This document shows, piece after piece, positions 27,084-34,663 of a stretch of DNA of 64,000 nt. Every line of letters begins with the position of its first letter. The stretch's first letter is position 1. The DNA is from Bacillus sp. BHET2 (GTDB lineage Bacteria; Bacillota; Bacilli; Bacillales; Bacillaceae_B). The stretch spans positions 246,040 through 310,039 of the forward strand of contig NZ_VCQN01000005.1 of the NCBI RefSeq assembly GCF_005938125.1, given 5' to 3'. The notes beneath the pieces were generated by a model that searched no databases, was not told the DNA's origin, and saw only the letters and a list, made by a program, of their open reading frames with translations. A program made the translations under genes and the position numbers.

Positions 27084-27941
27084 ATGAAACAGCTACATAC
27101 TATACGGAAAGGGAATGGATCCCTTATTGCTATCTGCACATTCCTACTATTGTCCTCTATCTATCTAATTTCAACTACTTTAAGTTCATTACCTGGAACG
27201 TATGCATGGTTTACTTCTGAAACGAGTGCATCCGGCACCATACACAATGCCACGACTGAAGATTTACTGCAAATACAAGCTTCAGACGTACAATATGGTA
27301 ATAATTGCACCATGCAGAACTCGCTCTCTGTAAAGAATATTTCAGATATGAGTACGACCGTAACCGTATCCTTTTTAACCAGTAATGGTAATGAAGAATT
27401 GGCAAGTCAGAAGCTGAAACCAGGGGAATCCATGAATACGAATCCGGAAGATATGACAAAGTGGACCGGTGAGTGTGATGAAACCTCGTTAACCTATCGA
27501 GTACAAGGGTTCATTCACTATGTGGATGAAAACCATACAGTAGCAGTCGACCAAACGGAATTGAAAAATACAATGATGCCTGACGAAGAAAAGAGCATAG
27601 ATGAGCAGGTGGATAAAGAGGATAAGCAGAGTGTAGAAGAAGCGGATAAAGAAGTACCGGATAATGGTGAGGTGGACGATCAACAAACAGGTGAGGAAGA
27701 AAAACCTTCAACTGTTGAAGAGGAAGAAAAAGTGGAAGAAGCGGAGCCACCACCTGCTGAAGAGGCTGAACAAAAAGATGAAACAACAGACCAACCTCAA
27801 ATAGAAGAAGAGACTTCAAGTCCGGATCAACCGGATGTAAATGAGAATGAAGCAGAGGAATCTTCTGATCAAGATCAGGCTGTGAACATAATGGAAACGG
27901 AAGAAAAACAGGAAGTGACCCAAAGTGTACCCAGCGAGTGA
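27084..27941 (+). CDS. Secreted TasA-operon protein, TapA-like, with acidic tail
   Basis: 285 residues. A signal sequence is followed by PGTYAWFTSETSASGTI (37-53), very close to the start of mature TasA. A folded segment to about 170 has two cysteines (C75 and C131) that could form a disulfide. A long Glu/Asp/Pro/Gln-rich tail (about 185-285) is probably disordered. Size, operon membership and the cysteine pair suggest the TapA role (anchoring or seeding TasA fibres), but in Bacillus subtilis tapA comes first in the operon whereas here it is last. Assignment by analogy only; it could also be a second TasA paralogue. Confidence 0.7.
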   Translation: MKQLHTIRKGNGSLIAICTFLLLSSIYLISTTLSSLPGTYAWFTSETSASGTIHNATTEDLLQIQASDVQYGNNCTMQNSLSVKNISDMSTTVTVSFLTSNGNEELASQKLKPGESMNTNPEDMTKWTGECDETSLTYRVQGFIHYVDENHTVAVDQTELKNTMMPDEEKSIDEQVDKEDKQSVEEADKEVPDNGEVDDQQTGEEEKPSTVEEEEKVEEAEPPPAEEAEQKDETTDQPQIEEETSSPDQPDVNENEAEESSDQDQAVNIMETEEKQEVTQSVPSE

Positions 27942-27948
27942 AGAAGGA

Positions 27949-27982
27949 AAGGCCAGTTCGAGTAATCGGAACTGGTCTTTTA
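27949..27982 (+). terminator. Terminator of the sipW-tasA operon
   Basis: GGCCAGTTC pairs with GAACTGGTC with one wobble around a 9-base loop, followed by TTTTATT. Confidence 0.8.
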
Positions 27983-28045
27983 TTATGAAGATGTTTGATG
28001 CAATGGGGGCGTATAAATAACTGAAGGAACATGATGCAATAGAAA

Positions 28046-28112
28046 TTTTCGACAACAGGCTAACACATTGTGGAATTGAACTCATAACATCACATGGCTA
28101 ATGATATAGCCT
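28046..28112 (+). repeat. Decayed relative of the phased GGCTCATAA repeat
   Basis: AATTTTCGACAA is followed by AGGCTAAC, ACTCATAA and TGGCTAAT at roughly 20-base steps, like the block at 22.46-22.59 kb but shorter and more diverged. Confidence 0.45.
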
Positions 28113-28244
28113 TGTGATGATTTCGTACTTATTCCTATCATCCACCACCAATGCCTTATAGAAATCAGGAAGCATAGTGACAAAGTGGCATGTCACGGGG
28201 ATTTATCAAAAAATCCACTCCCCAACCAGGAAGTGGACCCACCG

Positions 28245-28970
28245 TTAATGCTTTCTCCGTGCAAAATCAACAAATCGGAACATATCCAACCGGTGGCGCG
28301 ATTCGGTGTACTCAAACAACGTCGCATCCTTCAAATGAACATAATTTTTCACGACCACCACATGATCATAGTCATTTAAATCGAGATGCTCCCGGTCTTC
28401 ATCGGTACACTCTTCCACCACAATCTCTTTTTTTGCAAAATCGATGGGGAGCTTCAATTCGCCTTCGAGATACTCATAAATGGAGTTCTCGCAGATTTCT
28501 TTGGTCAGCAAAGGGATTTGTTCTTTTAAAAAGAAAGACTTGTCGAGGATAATCCTTTCACCACCGATTCTTCGGGAGCGGACTACTTTCCATACTTCAG
28601 CGTCTCTTGTCGTTTCGAGCTGGGTAGCAATCTGATCATCGGCCCGGACCAATCCGAAGTCGTGAACGAATGTTTCGATCTGATCCCGCCCCATGGAAGT
28701 TTGCAGCTCTTTAAAGCTTACAAGCCCTGAAATCGGAAAGCTCATCCTAGACACATCCAGTACCAGGGACCCTTTGCCACGCAGCTTCTGAATGAACCCT
28801 TTCTGAGCCAATAGTGTAAGCGCTTTACGAATCGTCTCACGGGAAGTTGAATAAATGATCGTGAGCTCGTTCTCTGATGGCAGGATCGAATTCGCTGTAT
28901 AGATACCATTTTGTATTTTTTTTGAGAGGTCTTCAAAGATTTGATTGTATTTATTGCTTTTCGTCATCAT
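28245..28970 (-). CDS. treR: Trehalose operon repressor TreR (GntR/HutC family)
   Basis: A 241-residue regulator. The N-terminal winged helix-turn-helix (about 8-72) has LPSENELT, STSRETIRKAL and KGFIQKLRGKGS. The C-terminal UTRA effector domain (about 95-235) has FETFVHDFG-like and VEECTDEDRE segments. In Bacillus subtilis TreR binds CTTGTATATACAAG-type operators and is released by trehalose 6-phosphate. Such palindromes occur at treP and treA, 4-6 kb away, which supports the name. Unlike the usual treP-treA-treR operon, two lipoprotein genes and a Spo0E-like gene separate it from its targets. Confidence 0.88.
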   Translation of the reverse strand: MMTKSNKYNQIFEDLSKKIQNGIYTANSILPSENELTIIYSTSRETIRKALTLLAQKGFIQKLRGKGSLVLDVSRMSFPISGLVSFKELQTSMGRDQIETFVHDFGLVRADDQIATQLETTRDAEVWKVVRSRRIGGERIILDKSFFLKEQIPLLTKEICENSIYEYLEGELKLPIDFAKKEIVVEECTDEDREHLDLNDYDHVVVVKNYVHLKDATLFEYTESRHRLDMFRFVDFARRKH

Positions 28971-29085
28971 ATCACCATTTATTATTTTACCATATTTAAT
29001 AGGAAGAAATGAGATTCAACTTGAGTGTTGTGAATATTTTCAATAGAATGGAGATAGCGCAAATTTTAGAAAAGGGTGAAGAGCA

Positions 29086-29691
29086 TTGTCGAAACAGCAT
29101 TGGAAGAAAATCATGTTGGGAATTGGCATGAGCACGTTATTGCTAGGTGCTTGTGGAGCAGACGAAGAGAAGAAAGAAGAGACAGCAAAGAAGACTGAAG
29201 AGGTAAGCCCAAATGAAGACCCTGCGACAGATGAAGCGGCATCACTGACTCAGATGACGCAAATCGTGGAGGATGCGAGCGAGTTGAAAGAGGCTGAGGG
29301 TATTCCAGAAGAAGAAAAAAAGGCAGTCAACGAAGCCTTTGATCAATATATCAATGCATTTAATGAAGAAGATTTCGACTCATACATGAGTGTGATCTCG
29401 AAGACACCGGTGAACTTCAAGTACGAAGATGAAGAAAGGTATGTGAAACAAATCTTTGATTCAGTCGATTCGAAGCGTACGGTTGATAATGTGAAAATCA
29501 TCAACTATGCGTCTGGTAAGAAAGCGGACGTCTATGCAGAGATTAAAGCGACAACTAAGGACCCGAATAGTGAAAAAGAAGTGACACGTTCTGGCAAGCA
29601 GGTAACAGTGTTCCATAAGAAAGAAGATGGATGGAAGGTTGCGGCGATTTTCTTTTTGGCTAGTGAAGGCGAAGAGGAGAAAGCAGAGTAG
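29086..29691 (+). CDS. Lipoprotein with NTF2-like domain
   Basis: A 201-residue protein with a type II signal peptide ending in LLLGAC, so Cys23 should be lipidated. A Lys/Glu-rich linker (about 26-55) follows. The C-terminal domain (about 85-190) has the shape of an NTF2/SnoaL-like fold (FDQYINAFNEEDFDSYMS, then VTVFHKKEDGWKVAAI). The function is unknown. It starts with TTG and has only a weak ribosome site. A terminator follows directly. Confidence 0.8.
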   Translation: MSKQHWKKIMLGIGMSTLLLGACGADEEKKEETAKKTEEVSPNEDPATDEAASLTQMTQIVEDASELKEAEGIPEEEKKAVNEAFDQYINAFNEEDFDSYMSVISKTPVNFKYEDEERYVKQIFDSVDSKRTVDNVKIINYASGKKADVYAEIKATTKDPNSEKEVTRSGKQVTVFHKKEDGWKVAAIFFLASEGEEEKAE

Positions 29692-29698
29692 TATAGGC

Positions 29699-29736
29699 AA
29701 AGACAGAGTTGAATCAATCAACCCTGTCTTTTTTTA
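29699..29736 (+). terminator. Terminator of the lipoprotein gene
   Basis: AAAGACAGAGTTGA pairs with TCAACCCTGTCTTT with one mismatch around a 5-base loop; a T-run follows. The right arm overlaps the last codons of the convergent Spo0E-like gene. Confidence 0.85.
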
Positions 29737-29891
29737 GTTGATTCGTAAAGGTTAAATAAGGTATCAAGTTCTTCGCTTAGACGAAGGGTTGCCGGGTGTG
29801 TAAACCCAAATAGGTGTGCAATTTTTTGGAGCTCTATTCTCTTTTGTTCGATCACCTTGAGGGTGGAGTTGGTTTGGGTGGATGTAGTCAT
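29718..29891 (-). CDS. Spo0E family aspartyl-phosphate phosphatase
   Basis: A 57-residue protein with the family pattern IEQKRIELQKIAHLFGF then HPATLRLSEELDTLFN, where S-x-E-L-D is the Spo0E signature. Members dephosphorylate Spo0A-P (or related regulators) and delay sporulation. The frame opens at 29924, but AAGGGGGT lies seven bases before the ATG at 29891, so the shorter start is chosen. Its last codons form part of the terminator of the opposing lipoprotein gene. Confidence 0.85.
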   Translation of the reverse strand: MTTSTQTNSTLKVIEQKRIELQKIAHLFGFTHPATLRLSEELDTLFNLYESTKKRQG

Positions 29892-30222
29892 GAAGTGTAC
29901 CCCCTTTTTAATTAAGTATGCCACTATTTCCTTATAATGTTAACTTAAAATTTAACAGGTTGACAATGTTTTTATTTGCATGGATTCATATCTTCTTTGT
30001 TGGAGTATTTAAACTATATGAAAAGAGGGGAGGGGGAACTATGTAAGTTGTGATTGCCATGGTGACAGCCGTTAAAGTCATCCTTTTTACTATCAAAATG
30101 GCTCTGTTAAAGATAGTTGTTGATTAATTGATTTACGGGAACTAATGTAAACTTACAGGCAGTACCGTTAAGATATCCCTAAAAGCATCTTAGTATCATT
30201 ATTAAATGAAAGGAGACTTAAC
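29892..30222. other. Intergenic region before the small lipoprotein gene
   Basis: 331 bases, AT-rich, without a gene or hairpin that I can support. AAAGGAGACTT at its end is the ribosome site of the next gene. Confidence 0.4.
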
Positions 30223-30624
30223 TTGAAGAAAATATATGTTTTTTTCCTTCTTTTACTATTATTAGCTGGGTGTAGCCAAAGCAATGTCAAGCATAATACA
30301 GACTTAGAAAAAGGCATTTATTCTGTTGTTGGGGAAAAAAATAAAAGTGAGATAAATCTTAAATCATTGACGACTTTCGACTGGGATAAAGCTTTCCTTT
30401 TCACCCCTTATAGTACACAAGATGGCATAGAAGAGCAGTTAGGTTCTGATTTTAATGACCCATCAAATATAGATACTAGAGACGATATATATCTTATGGT
30501 TTTCCTTAACAAAGAAAAAGTCGTTCAATATATTGAGATAGAGCGTCAAGGTGCTGACTTTTCAATAGTAGAAAAAGGATACCTTACCCCTTCTGATGAT
30601 GTGATACGTATTGAGAGGCATTAA
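30223..30624 (+). CDS. Small lipoprotein of unknown function
   Basis: A 133-residue protein with a hydrophobic signal ending in LLAGC (lipidated Cys17). The rest is a small mixed alpha/beta domain with one notable segment, TTFDWDKAFLFTPYS, reminiscent of short Bacillus lipoproteins that carry a DWDxxxxFxPY-like motif. The TTG start lies after a good AAGGAG. It is monocistronic with its own terminator. The family is not recognised with certainty. Confidence 0.75.
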   Translation: MKKIYVFFLLLLLLAGCSQSNVKHNTDLEKGIYSVVGEKNKSEINLKSLTTFDWDKAFLFTPYSTQDGIEEQLGSDFNDPSNIDTRDDIYLMVFLNKEKVVQYIEIERQGADFSIVEKGYLTPSDDVIRIERH

Positions 30625-30683
30625 TAAGGAAAATTCCCCTTGTTTTAGTGACCATATCCTTAGTTAGATAAGGCAATAATATT

Positions 30684-30721
30684 AAAAGGGAACTACCTGA
30701 TTTATGGAAGTTCCCTTTTTA
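30684..30721 (+). terminator. Terminator of the small lipoprotein gene
   Basis: AAAAGGGAACT pairs with AGTTCCCTTTT, and a T-run follows. Confidence 0.85.
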
Positions 30722-30753
30722 TGCCTAACATCAACAATAGAGCCATTACAATT

Positions 30754-30795
30754 AAAAAGAACGTTTAGACATTGAGCCTAAAACGTTCTTTTTAA
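30754..30795 (-). terminator. Terminator of treA
   Basis: AAAAAGAACGTTT and AAACGTTCTTTTT are perfectly complementary around a 14-base loop just past the treA stop. It is symmetrical enough to work both ways. Confidence 0.85.
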
Positions 30796-30802
30796 AGGGT
30801 GC

Positions 30803-32488
30803 TTATTCTGTAAGCCGGAACACAATCGACTCAAACGGACGCAGTGTAATTTTCTCATATTCATTAGTAGTGTCATCGTAGTTCGATAACAGAACCTCAC
30901 TGGACCATCCTTCTACTTGGACTTCTGAAGGAAGAGTGAATTCTGCCTCGTGACTATAAAAGTTATTCACTACAAGTAATTTTTCCCCGTCAGCATTCCG
31001 CACATAGGCGAAAATACCAGGGTGATCTTCTAAAATCAGCTGATAGTCCCCATCCACAATGAGTTCATATTCCTTGCGAAGGCGGTTCAGCTTTTGGTAA
31101 TGATAGAAAACAGAGTTTTTGTCTTTAAGAGCTTGATCTGCATTAATTTCCTGATAGTTTTTCGCCACTGGAATCCAGGGGGTGCCACTCGTGAATCCTG
31201 CATTCTCTTCGCCATTCCACTGGACCGGTGTTCGAGAATTATCACGGGATTTATGACGGAGAATCTCTAATATCTCGCTTTCTGATTTCCCTTGCTCTTT
31301 TAAACGATTGAAGATGTTAATGGATTCAACATCTCGGTATTCACCGATGCTGGTAAACTTCGGATTCGTCATCCCGAATTCTTCCCCTTGATAGATATAA
31401 GGCGTTCCCTGCATCATATGGATGGTTGTTGCGAGCATCTTCGCTGATTCGCTACGATACTTGCCATCGTTTCCATAACGGGAGACGATCCTGGGCTGAT
31501 CGTGGTTGCACCAGAATAAGGCATTCCAGCCGCCACCGTTGTGCATTTCACGCTGCCAGGTGGAGAGGATTTCCTTTAATTTCAGAAAATCAAAATCAGC
31601 AACCGACCATTTTTCTCCGTTCGGATAATCCACTTTCAGATGATGAAAATTGAATGTCATGCTGAGCTCGTGACGATCAGGATTTGAATAGTTAATGCAG
31701 TGATCGATCGTTGTAGAAGACATTTCCCCAACAGTCATGATGTCGTAGTGAGAGAATACTTCCTTGTTCATTTCCTTCATATATTGGTGGACTTTGGGTC
31801 CGTCTGTGTAAAACTTGCGTCCATCTCCGGGAGCGACTGAACCATCGTCGTCAGGGAAGTCCTGATCCTTCGAGATAAGATTGATGACATCTAAACGGAA
31901 TCCGTCGACGCCCTTTTTCAACCAGAAGTGCATCATGTCGTACAGCTTCTGCCTGACCTCATCATTCTCCCAGTTTAAGTCAGCCTGGGTGACGTCAAAG
32001 AGGTGAAGATAGTATTGCCCGGTAGCCTCATCGTACTGCCAAGCGTTGCCGCCAAACTTGGACTGCCAGTTGGTTGGCTCGGTACCATCAGGCTTGCCAT
32101 CCTTCCATATATAGAAATCACGGTATTCATTATCCTTCGACTTGCGGGACTCAATGAACCACTGATTCTCTGTTGATGTATGGTTGATGACGATATCCAT
32201 GATGATCTTGATCCCACGCTGATGAGCCTGTTCCAACAGCTCATCAAAATCCTCCATCGTCCCATACTCATCGTGAATATTGAAATAATCACTAATATCA
32301 TAGCCATTATCATTCTGCGGAGACTTGTAGATCGGCGTAATCCACACCACATCAACCCCAAGCTCCTTCAAATAATCCAACTTCGCCGTAATCCCCTTAA
32401 TATCCCCAACGCCATTCCCAGACGTATCATAAAAACTCTTCGGATAAATCTGATACACAACCGACTTCTTCCACCAAGGCTGCTTCAT
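30803..32488 (-). CDS. treA: Alpha,alpha-phosphotrehalase TreA (GH13)
   Basis: Hydrolyses trehalose 6-phosphate to glucose and glucose 6-phosphate in the cytoplasm. At 561 residues it has normal length. GH13 signatures are QIYPKSFYDTSGNGVGDIKG (residues 13-32), VINHTS, the nucleophile Asp in DGFRLDVINLI, the acid/base Glu in MTVGEMSS, and NHDQPR. It follows treP on the same strand. AAAGGATGGTG precedes the ATG. A TreR-type palindrome in the 337-base gap suggests it also has its own promoter. The treP neighbour makes phosphotrehalase more likely than oligo-1,6-glucosidase. Confidence 0.93.
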   Translation of the reverse strand: MKQPWWKKSVVYQIYPKSFYDTSGNGVGDIKGITAKLDYLKELGVDVVWITPIYKSPQNDNGYDISDYFNIHDEYGTMEDFDELLEQAHQRGIKIIMDIVINHTSTENQWFIESRKSKDNEYRDFYIWKDGKPDGTEPTNWQSKFGGNAWQYDEATGQYYLHLFDVTQADLNWENDEVRQKLYDMMHFWLKKGVDGFRLDVINLISKDQDFPDDDGSVAPGDGRKFYTDGPKVHQYMKEMNKEVFSHYDIMTVGEMSSTTIDHCINYSNPDRHELSMTFNFHHLKVDYPNGEKWSVADFDFLKLKEILSTWQREMHNGGGWNALFWCNHDQPRIVSRYGNDGKYRSESAKMLATTIHMMQGTPYIYQGEEFGMTNPKFTSIGEYRDVESINIFNRLKEQGKSESEILEILRHKSRDNSRTPVQWNGEENAGFTSGTPWIPVAKNYQEINADQALKDKNSVFYHYQKLNRLRKEYELIVDGDYQLILEDHPGIFAYVRNADGEKLLVVNNFYSHEAEFTLPSEVQVEGWSSEVLLSNYDDTTNEYEKITLRPFESIVFRLTE

Positions 32489-32516
32489 ACAACATGCACC
32501 ATCCTTTACTAAATTC

Positions 32517-32534
32517 GTGAGGGACGGACCTCAC
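32517..32534. repeat. AGGGACGGACCT repeat, short hairpin copy
   Basis: GTGAGG and CCTCAC pair around GACGGA. The core is shared with the inverted repeats at 19219-19263 and 32615-32700. Confidence 0.6.
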
Positions 32535-32614
32535 TTTTCCTACTCATCCGCCACATTTATTACGTCTCATTATTGTTTCTATGCGGTTTGCTAACTGAAG
32601 GTCGGTCTTTGTTG

Positions 32615-32700
32615 AGGGACGGACCTTCCATGTTACGTCATAAATCCTTATTTAATAGGAAAGGACGCTTCAAATACAGCAGATTTGAAGGTCCGTCCCT
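32615..32700. repeat. AGGGACGGACCTTC inverted pair
   Basis: 14-base arms at 32615-32628 and 32687-32700 are exactly complementary, 58 bases apart, in the treP-treA gap. Confidence 0.65.
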
Positions 32701-32777
32701 ATAAAAAGGGAGACAAATATTCAATCCACGTAACCTGAACAGGCGTGTGGTAAGAATGGATTTGTCCCCTTTAGTTT

Positions 32778-32795
32778 AACTTGTATATACAAGTT
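32778..32795. promoter_or_regulatory. TreR operator upstream of treA
   Basis: AACTTGTATATACAAGTT is a perfect 18-base palindrome containing the known TreR operator core. On the minus strand it lies between TTGCAC and TTAAAC, spaced 17 bases, which could be a weak promoter for treA. Confidence 0.75.
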
Positions 32796-32825
32796 AGTGC
32801 AATTATTTTCTCTCTCTAGAGCTTT

Positions 32826-34244
32826 TTATACAACTTCGTTTTTACTAAATTTTGACCAGATCATTGTCAGGACGAATGGTACGACAACTGCGATGAGCAT
32901 TCCAATTGCGAATGGCAGCCAATATTCTGATTTAATGGACAGGATTCCCGGAAGTCCACCAACACCGATGGAGAATGCTTTCGTCCCCGTCATTGCGAGT
33001 AACACACCACCCATAGCAGACCCAATCAATGCCGAGATGAACGGGTATTTATAGCGCAAGTTGACCCCGAACATCGCTGGCTCCGTAATTCCTAGATAAG
33101 CGGAAAGGGCAGAGGTTCCGGCCAGTCCACGCAGTTTTTCGTTTTCCTTCTTCGCTACGAACATCATGGCCAGTGCTGCAGAACCCTGAGCGATATTGGA
33201 TAGTGCCAGTATCGGCCATAGGAAAGTCCCGCCTGAGTTCGAAACAAGTTGTAAATCCACTGCAAGGAAGGTATGGTGCATCCCCGTGATGACCATCACC
33301 GCATACAACCCACCATATAATAGTCCACCCAACCAGGAGAAGTGGTCGAACACCCAAATAACCCCGTCCGTTAGCATGTTTCCAACGAAGAATGTGACAG
33401 GTCCGATCAGGATGAATGCTGCGAAACCGGTAATCAATAACGCAACAGGGGCCACAACCAACAACTTGATTGAGTCATGAACACGTTTATCCAAGAACTT
33501 CTCAATTTTAGCTAATAATAATGAAGCAAATAAGATCGGTAAGACTTGTCCTTGGTAACCGATTTTGTCCACTTCCAAGCCGAATAGATTCCATGTTGGA
33601 ATTTTCTCAGCTGTACCATAAGTCCAGGCATTCAATAAGTCAGGATGCACAAGCATTAGACCTAGTACAATACCAAGCAGCGGACTTCCACCAAAGCGCT
33701 TAACCGCCGACCAACCAATGAGTCCCGGTAAGAACACGAAAGCTGTGTTAGCAATTAAGTTAATGATGTTCGTTAAATCTGCCCATTGCGGGTATACATC
33801 AATAACCGAGGTATCTTTGTCGAAGAAAATCCCAGGCCCGGTCAGAATATTATTCAGACCCATCAACAAACCAGCCGTTACGATCGCCGGTAAGATCGGG
33901 ATGAAGATATCCGCCAGTACCTTAATCGCACGTTGCAGGGGATTCAAGTTCTGAGTGGCAGCATCCTTTACATCTTGCTTTGATGCCTGTTCAATACCGG
34001 TTTCCTCTGCTAAAATCTGATACGCTTTATTCACAAGACCTTGTCCGATGACAACCTGGAACTGACCGTTGGAAGAGAATGAACCCTTCACCAGATCAAT
34101 TGCCTCTAATCTTTCTTTATCCACCTTTTTCTCATCATTCAGCACTAGGCGAAGACGAGTCACACAATGAGTGGCCGTGCGAATATTATCCTTGCCGCCA
34201 ATCGCTTCAATAATTTCCAGAACGTCTTCTCGTTTCACGCTCAT
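32826..34244 (-). CDS. treP: PTS trehalose-specific EIIBC component TreP
   Basis: Imports trehalose and phosphorylates it to trehalose 6-phosphate. About 472 residues. The N-terminal EIIB domain has its phospho-Cys in TATHCVTRLRLVL. A polytopic EIIC domain of about ten membrane segments carries family segments such as GMHHTFLAVDLQL and LGITEPAMFGVNL (the ITEPA/GITEP-type motif). No EIIA is fused, so a separate EIIA is needed. AAAGGAGGG precedes the ATG at 34244; the frame's extension to 34325 runs through leader sequence and is rejected. TreA and two TreR operators around its promoter support trehalose as substrate. Confidence 0.92.
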   Translation of the reverse strand: MSVKREDVLEIIEAIGGKDNIRTATHCVTRLRLVLNDEKKVDKERLEAIDLVKGSFSSNGQFQVVIGQGLVNKAYQILAEETGIEQASKQDVKDAATQNLNPLQRAIKVLADIFIPILPAIVTAGLLMGLNNILTGPGIFFDKDTSVIDVYPQWADLTNIINLIANTAFVFLPGLIGWSAVKRFGGSPLLGIVLGLMLVHPDLLNAWTYGTAEKIPTWNLFGLEVDKIGYQGQVLPILFASLLLAKIEKFLDKRVHDSIKLLVVAPVALLITGFAAFILIGPVTFFVGNMLTDGVIWVFDHFSWLGGLLYGGLYAVMVITGMHHTFLAVDLQLVSNSGGTFLWPILALSNIAQGSAALAMMFVAKKENEKLRGLAGTSALSAYLGITEPAMFGVNLRYKYPFISALIGSAMGGVLLAMTGTKAFSIGVGGLPGILSIKSEYWLPFAIGMLIAVVVPFVLTMIWSKFSKNEVV

Positions 34245-34428
34245 GAAATTCCCTCCTTTGGAATCGGGAAAGGTGACAGGCACCCCCCCGTGAAAAATCG
34301 AAAGCTCCCATGTACCCGCTTTCATTTTCTATTAATGGAATTCCCCTAAATCGTATGTGAAAAACGCTTCACTCTATGCTTTGTTGAAAAACTTACGATA
34401 TAAAAAGCACTTTCACTACGTAGGGATG

Positions 34429-34440
34429 TTGTATATACAA
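34429..34440. promoter_or_regulatory. TreR operator downstream of the treP start point
   Basis: TTGTATATACAA, a perfect 12-base palindrome just downstream of the expected +1 of the treP promoter. Confidence 0.75.
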
Positions 34441-34451
34441 GATATAAGTAT

Positions 34452-34480
34452 ATTGTATTCATGTATATACAAGTTGTCAA
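34452..34480 (-). promoter_or_regulatory. treP: treP promoter with TreR site in the spacer
   Basis: On the minus strand TTGACA, 17 bases, TACAAT. The spacer contains CTTGTATATACATG, a near-perfect TreR half-pair, so a bound repressor would cover the promoter. Confidence 0.8.
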
Positions 34481-34488
34481 TGGAGAAG

Positions 34489-34502
34489 TGAAGGCGTTTT
34501 CA
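34489..34502. promoter_or_regulatory. cre-like CcpA site upstream of treP
   Basis: TGAAGGCGTTTTCA matches the cre consensus TGWAANCGNTNWCA with one mismatch. It lies nine bases upstream of the treP -35, consistent with carbon catabolite control of trehalose uptake. Confidence 0.55.
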
Positions 34503-34663
34503 ATATTAAAAAATAAATTGGCTGTTCGGACTGCAAGAGGTGGAGGCTTGGAGTATAAAAAGATGAATAAAACTTTTTCTACCCTGACATTCTCCTGACA
34601 CATTCGCCCATTATGATAACAATTGTAAGGACGAACCATACAAACCATTTGGAGGTAGAAAAC

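Larger units (their letters stand above)
32489..32825. other. treP-treA intergenic region
   Basis: 337 bases with no gene. It holds a TreR-like palindrome at 32778-32795, an imperfect GGGAGACAAAT/ATTTGTCCCC inverted repeat (about 32709-32771) and three copies of the AGGGACGGACCT core. Confidence 0.6.
34245..34663. other. Divergent region treP / repeat-protein gene
   Basis: 419 bases with the treP promoter, two TreR-like sites and a cre-like site. The treP leader is about 200 bases long and includes GGTGACAGGCACC (34273-34285), a small GGTG/CACC hairpin of a type I recall from other bacilli. On the right lies the GGAGG ribosome site of the next gene. Confidence 0.6.

Noticed and set aside
27511..28032. 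173-codon minus-strand frame opposite the TapA-like gene
   Set aside because: It mirrors the acidic repeat tail, giving a Leu/Pro/His-rich artefact.
28185..28552. Two plus-strand open frames opposite treR
   Set aside because: They lie antisense to a clear GntR-family gene, lack a ribosome site and encode low-complexity basic sequence.
32180..32512. 110-codon plus-strand frame opposite treA
   Set aside because: Antisense shadow; Ile/Arg-rich product with no plausible start.
32826..34325. TreP start at 34325
   Set aside because: The extra 27 residues come from leader DNA including a small hairpin repeat; AAAGGAGGG stands correctly before the ATG at 34244.
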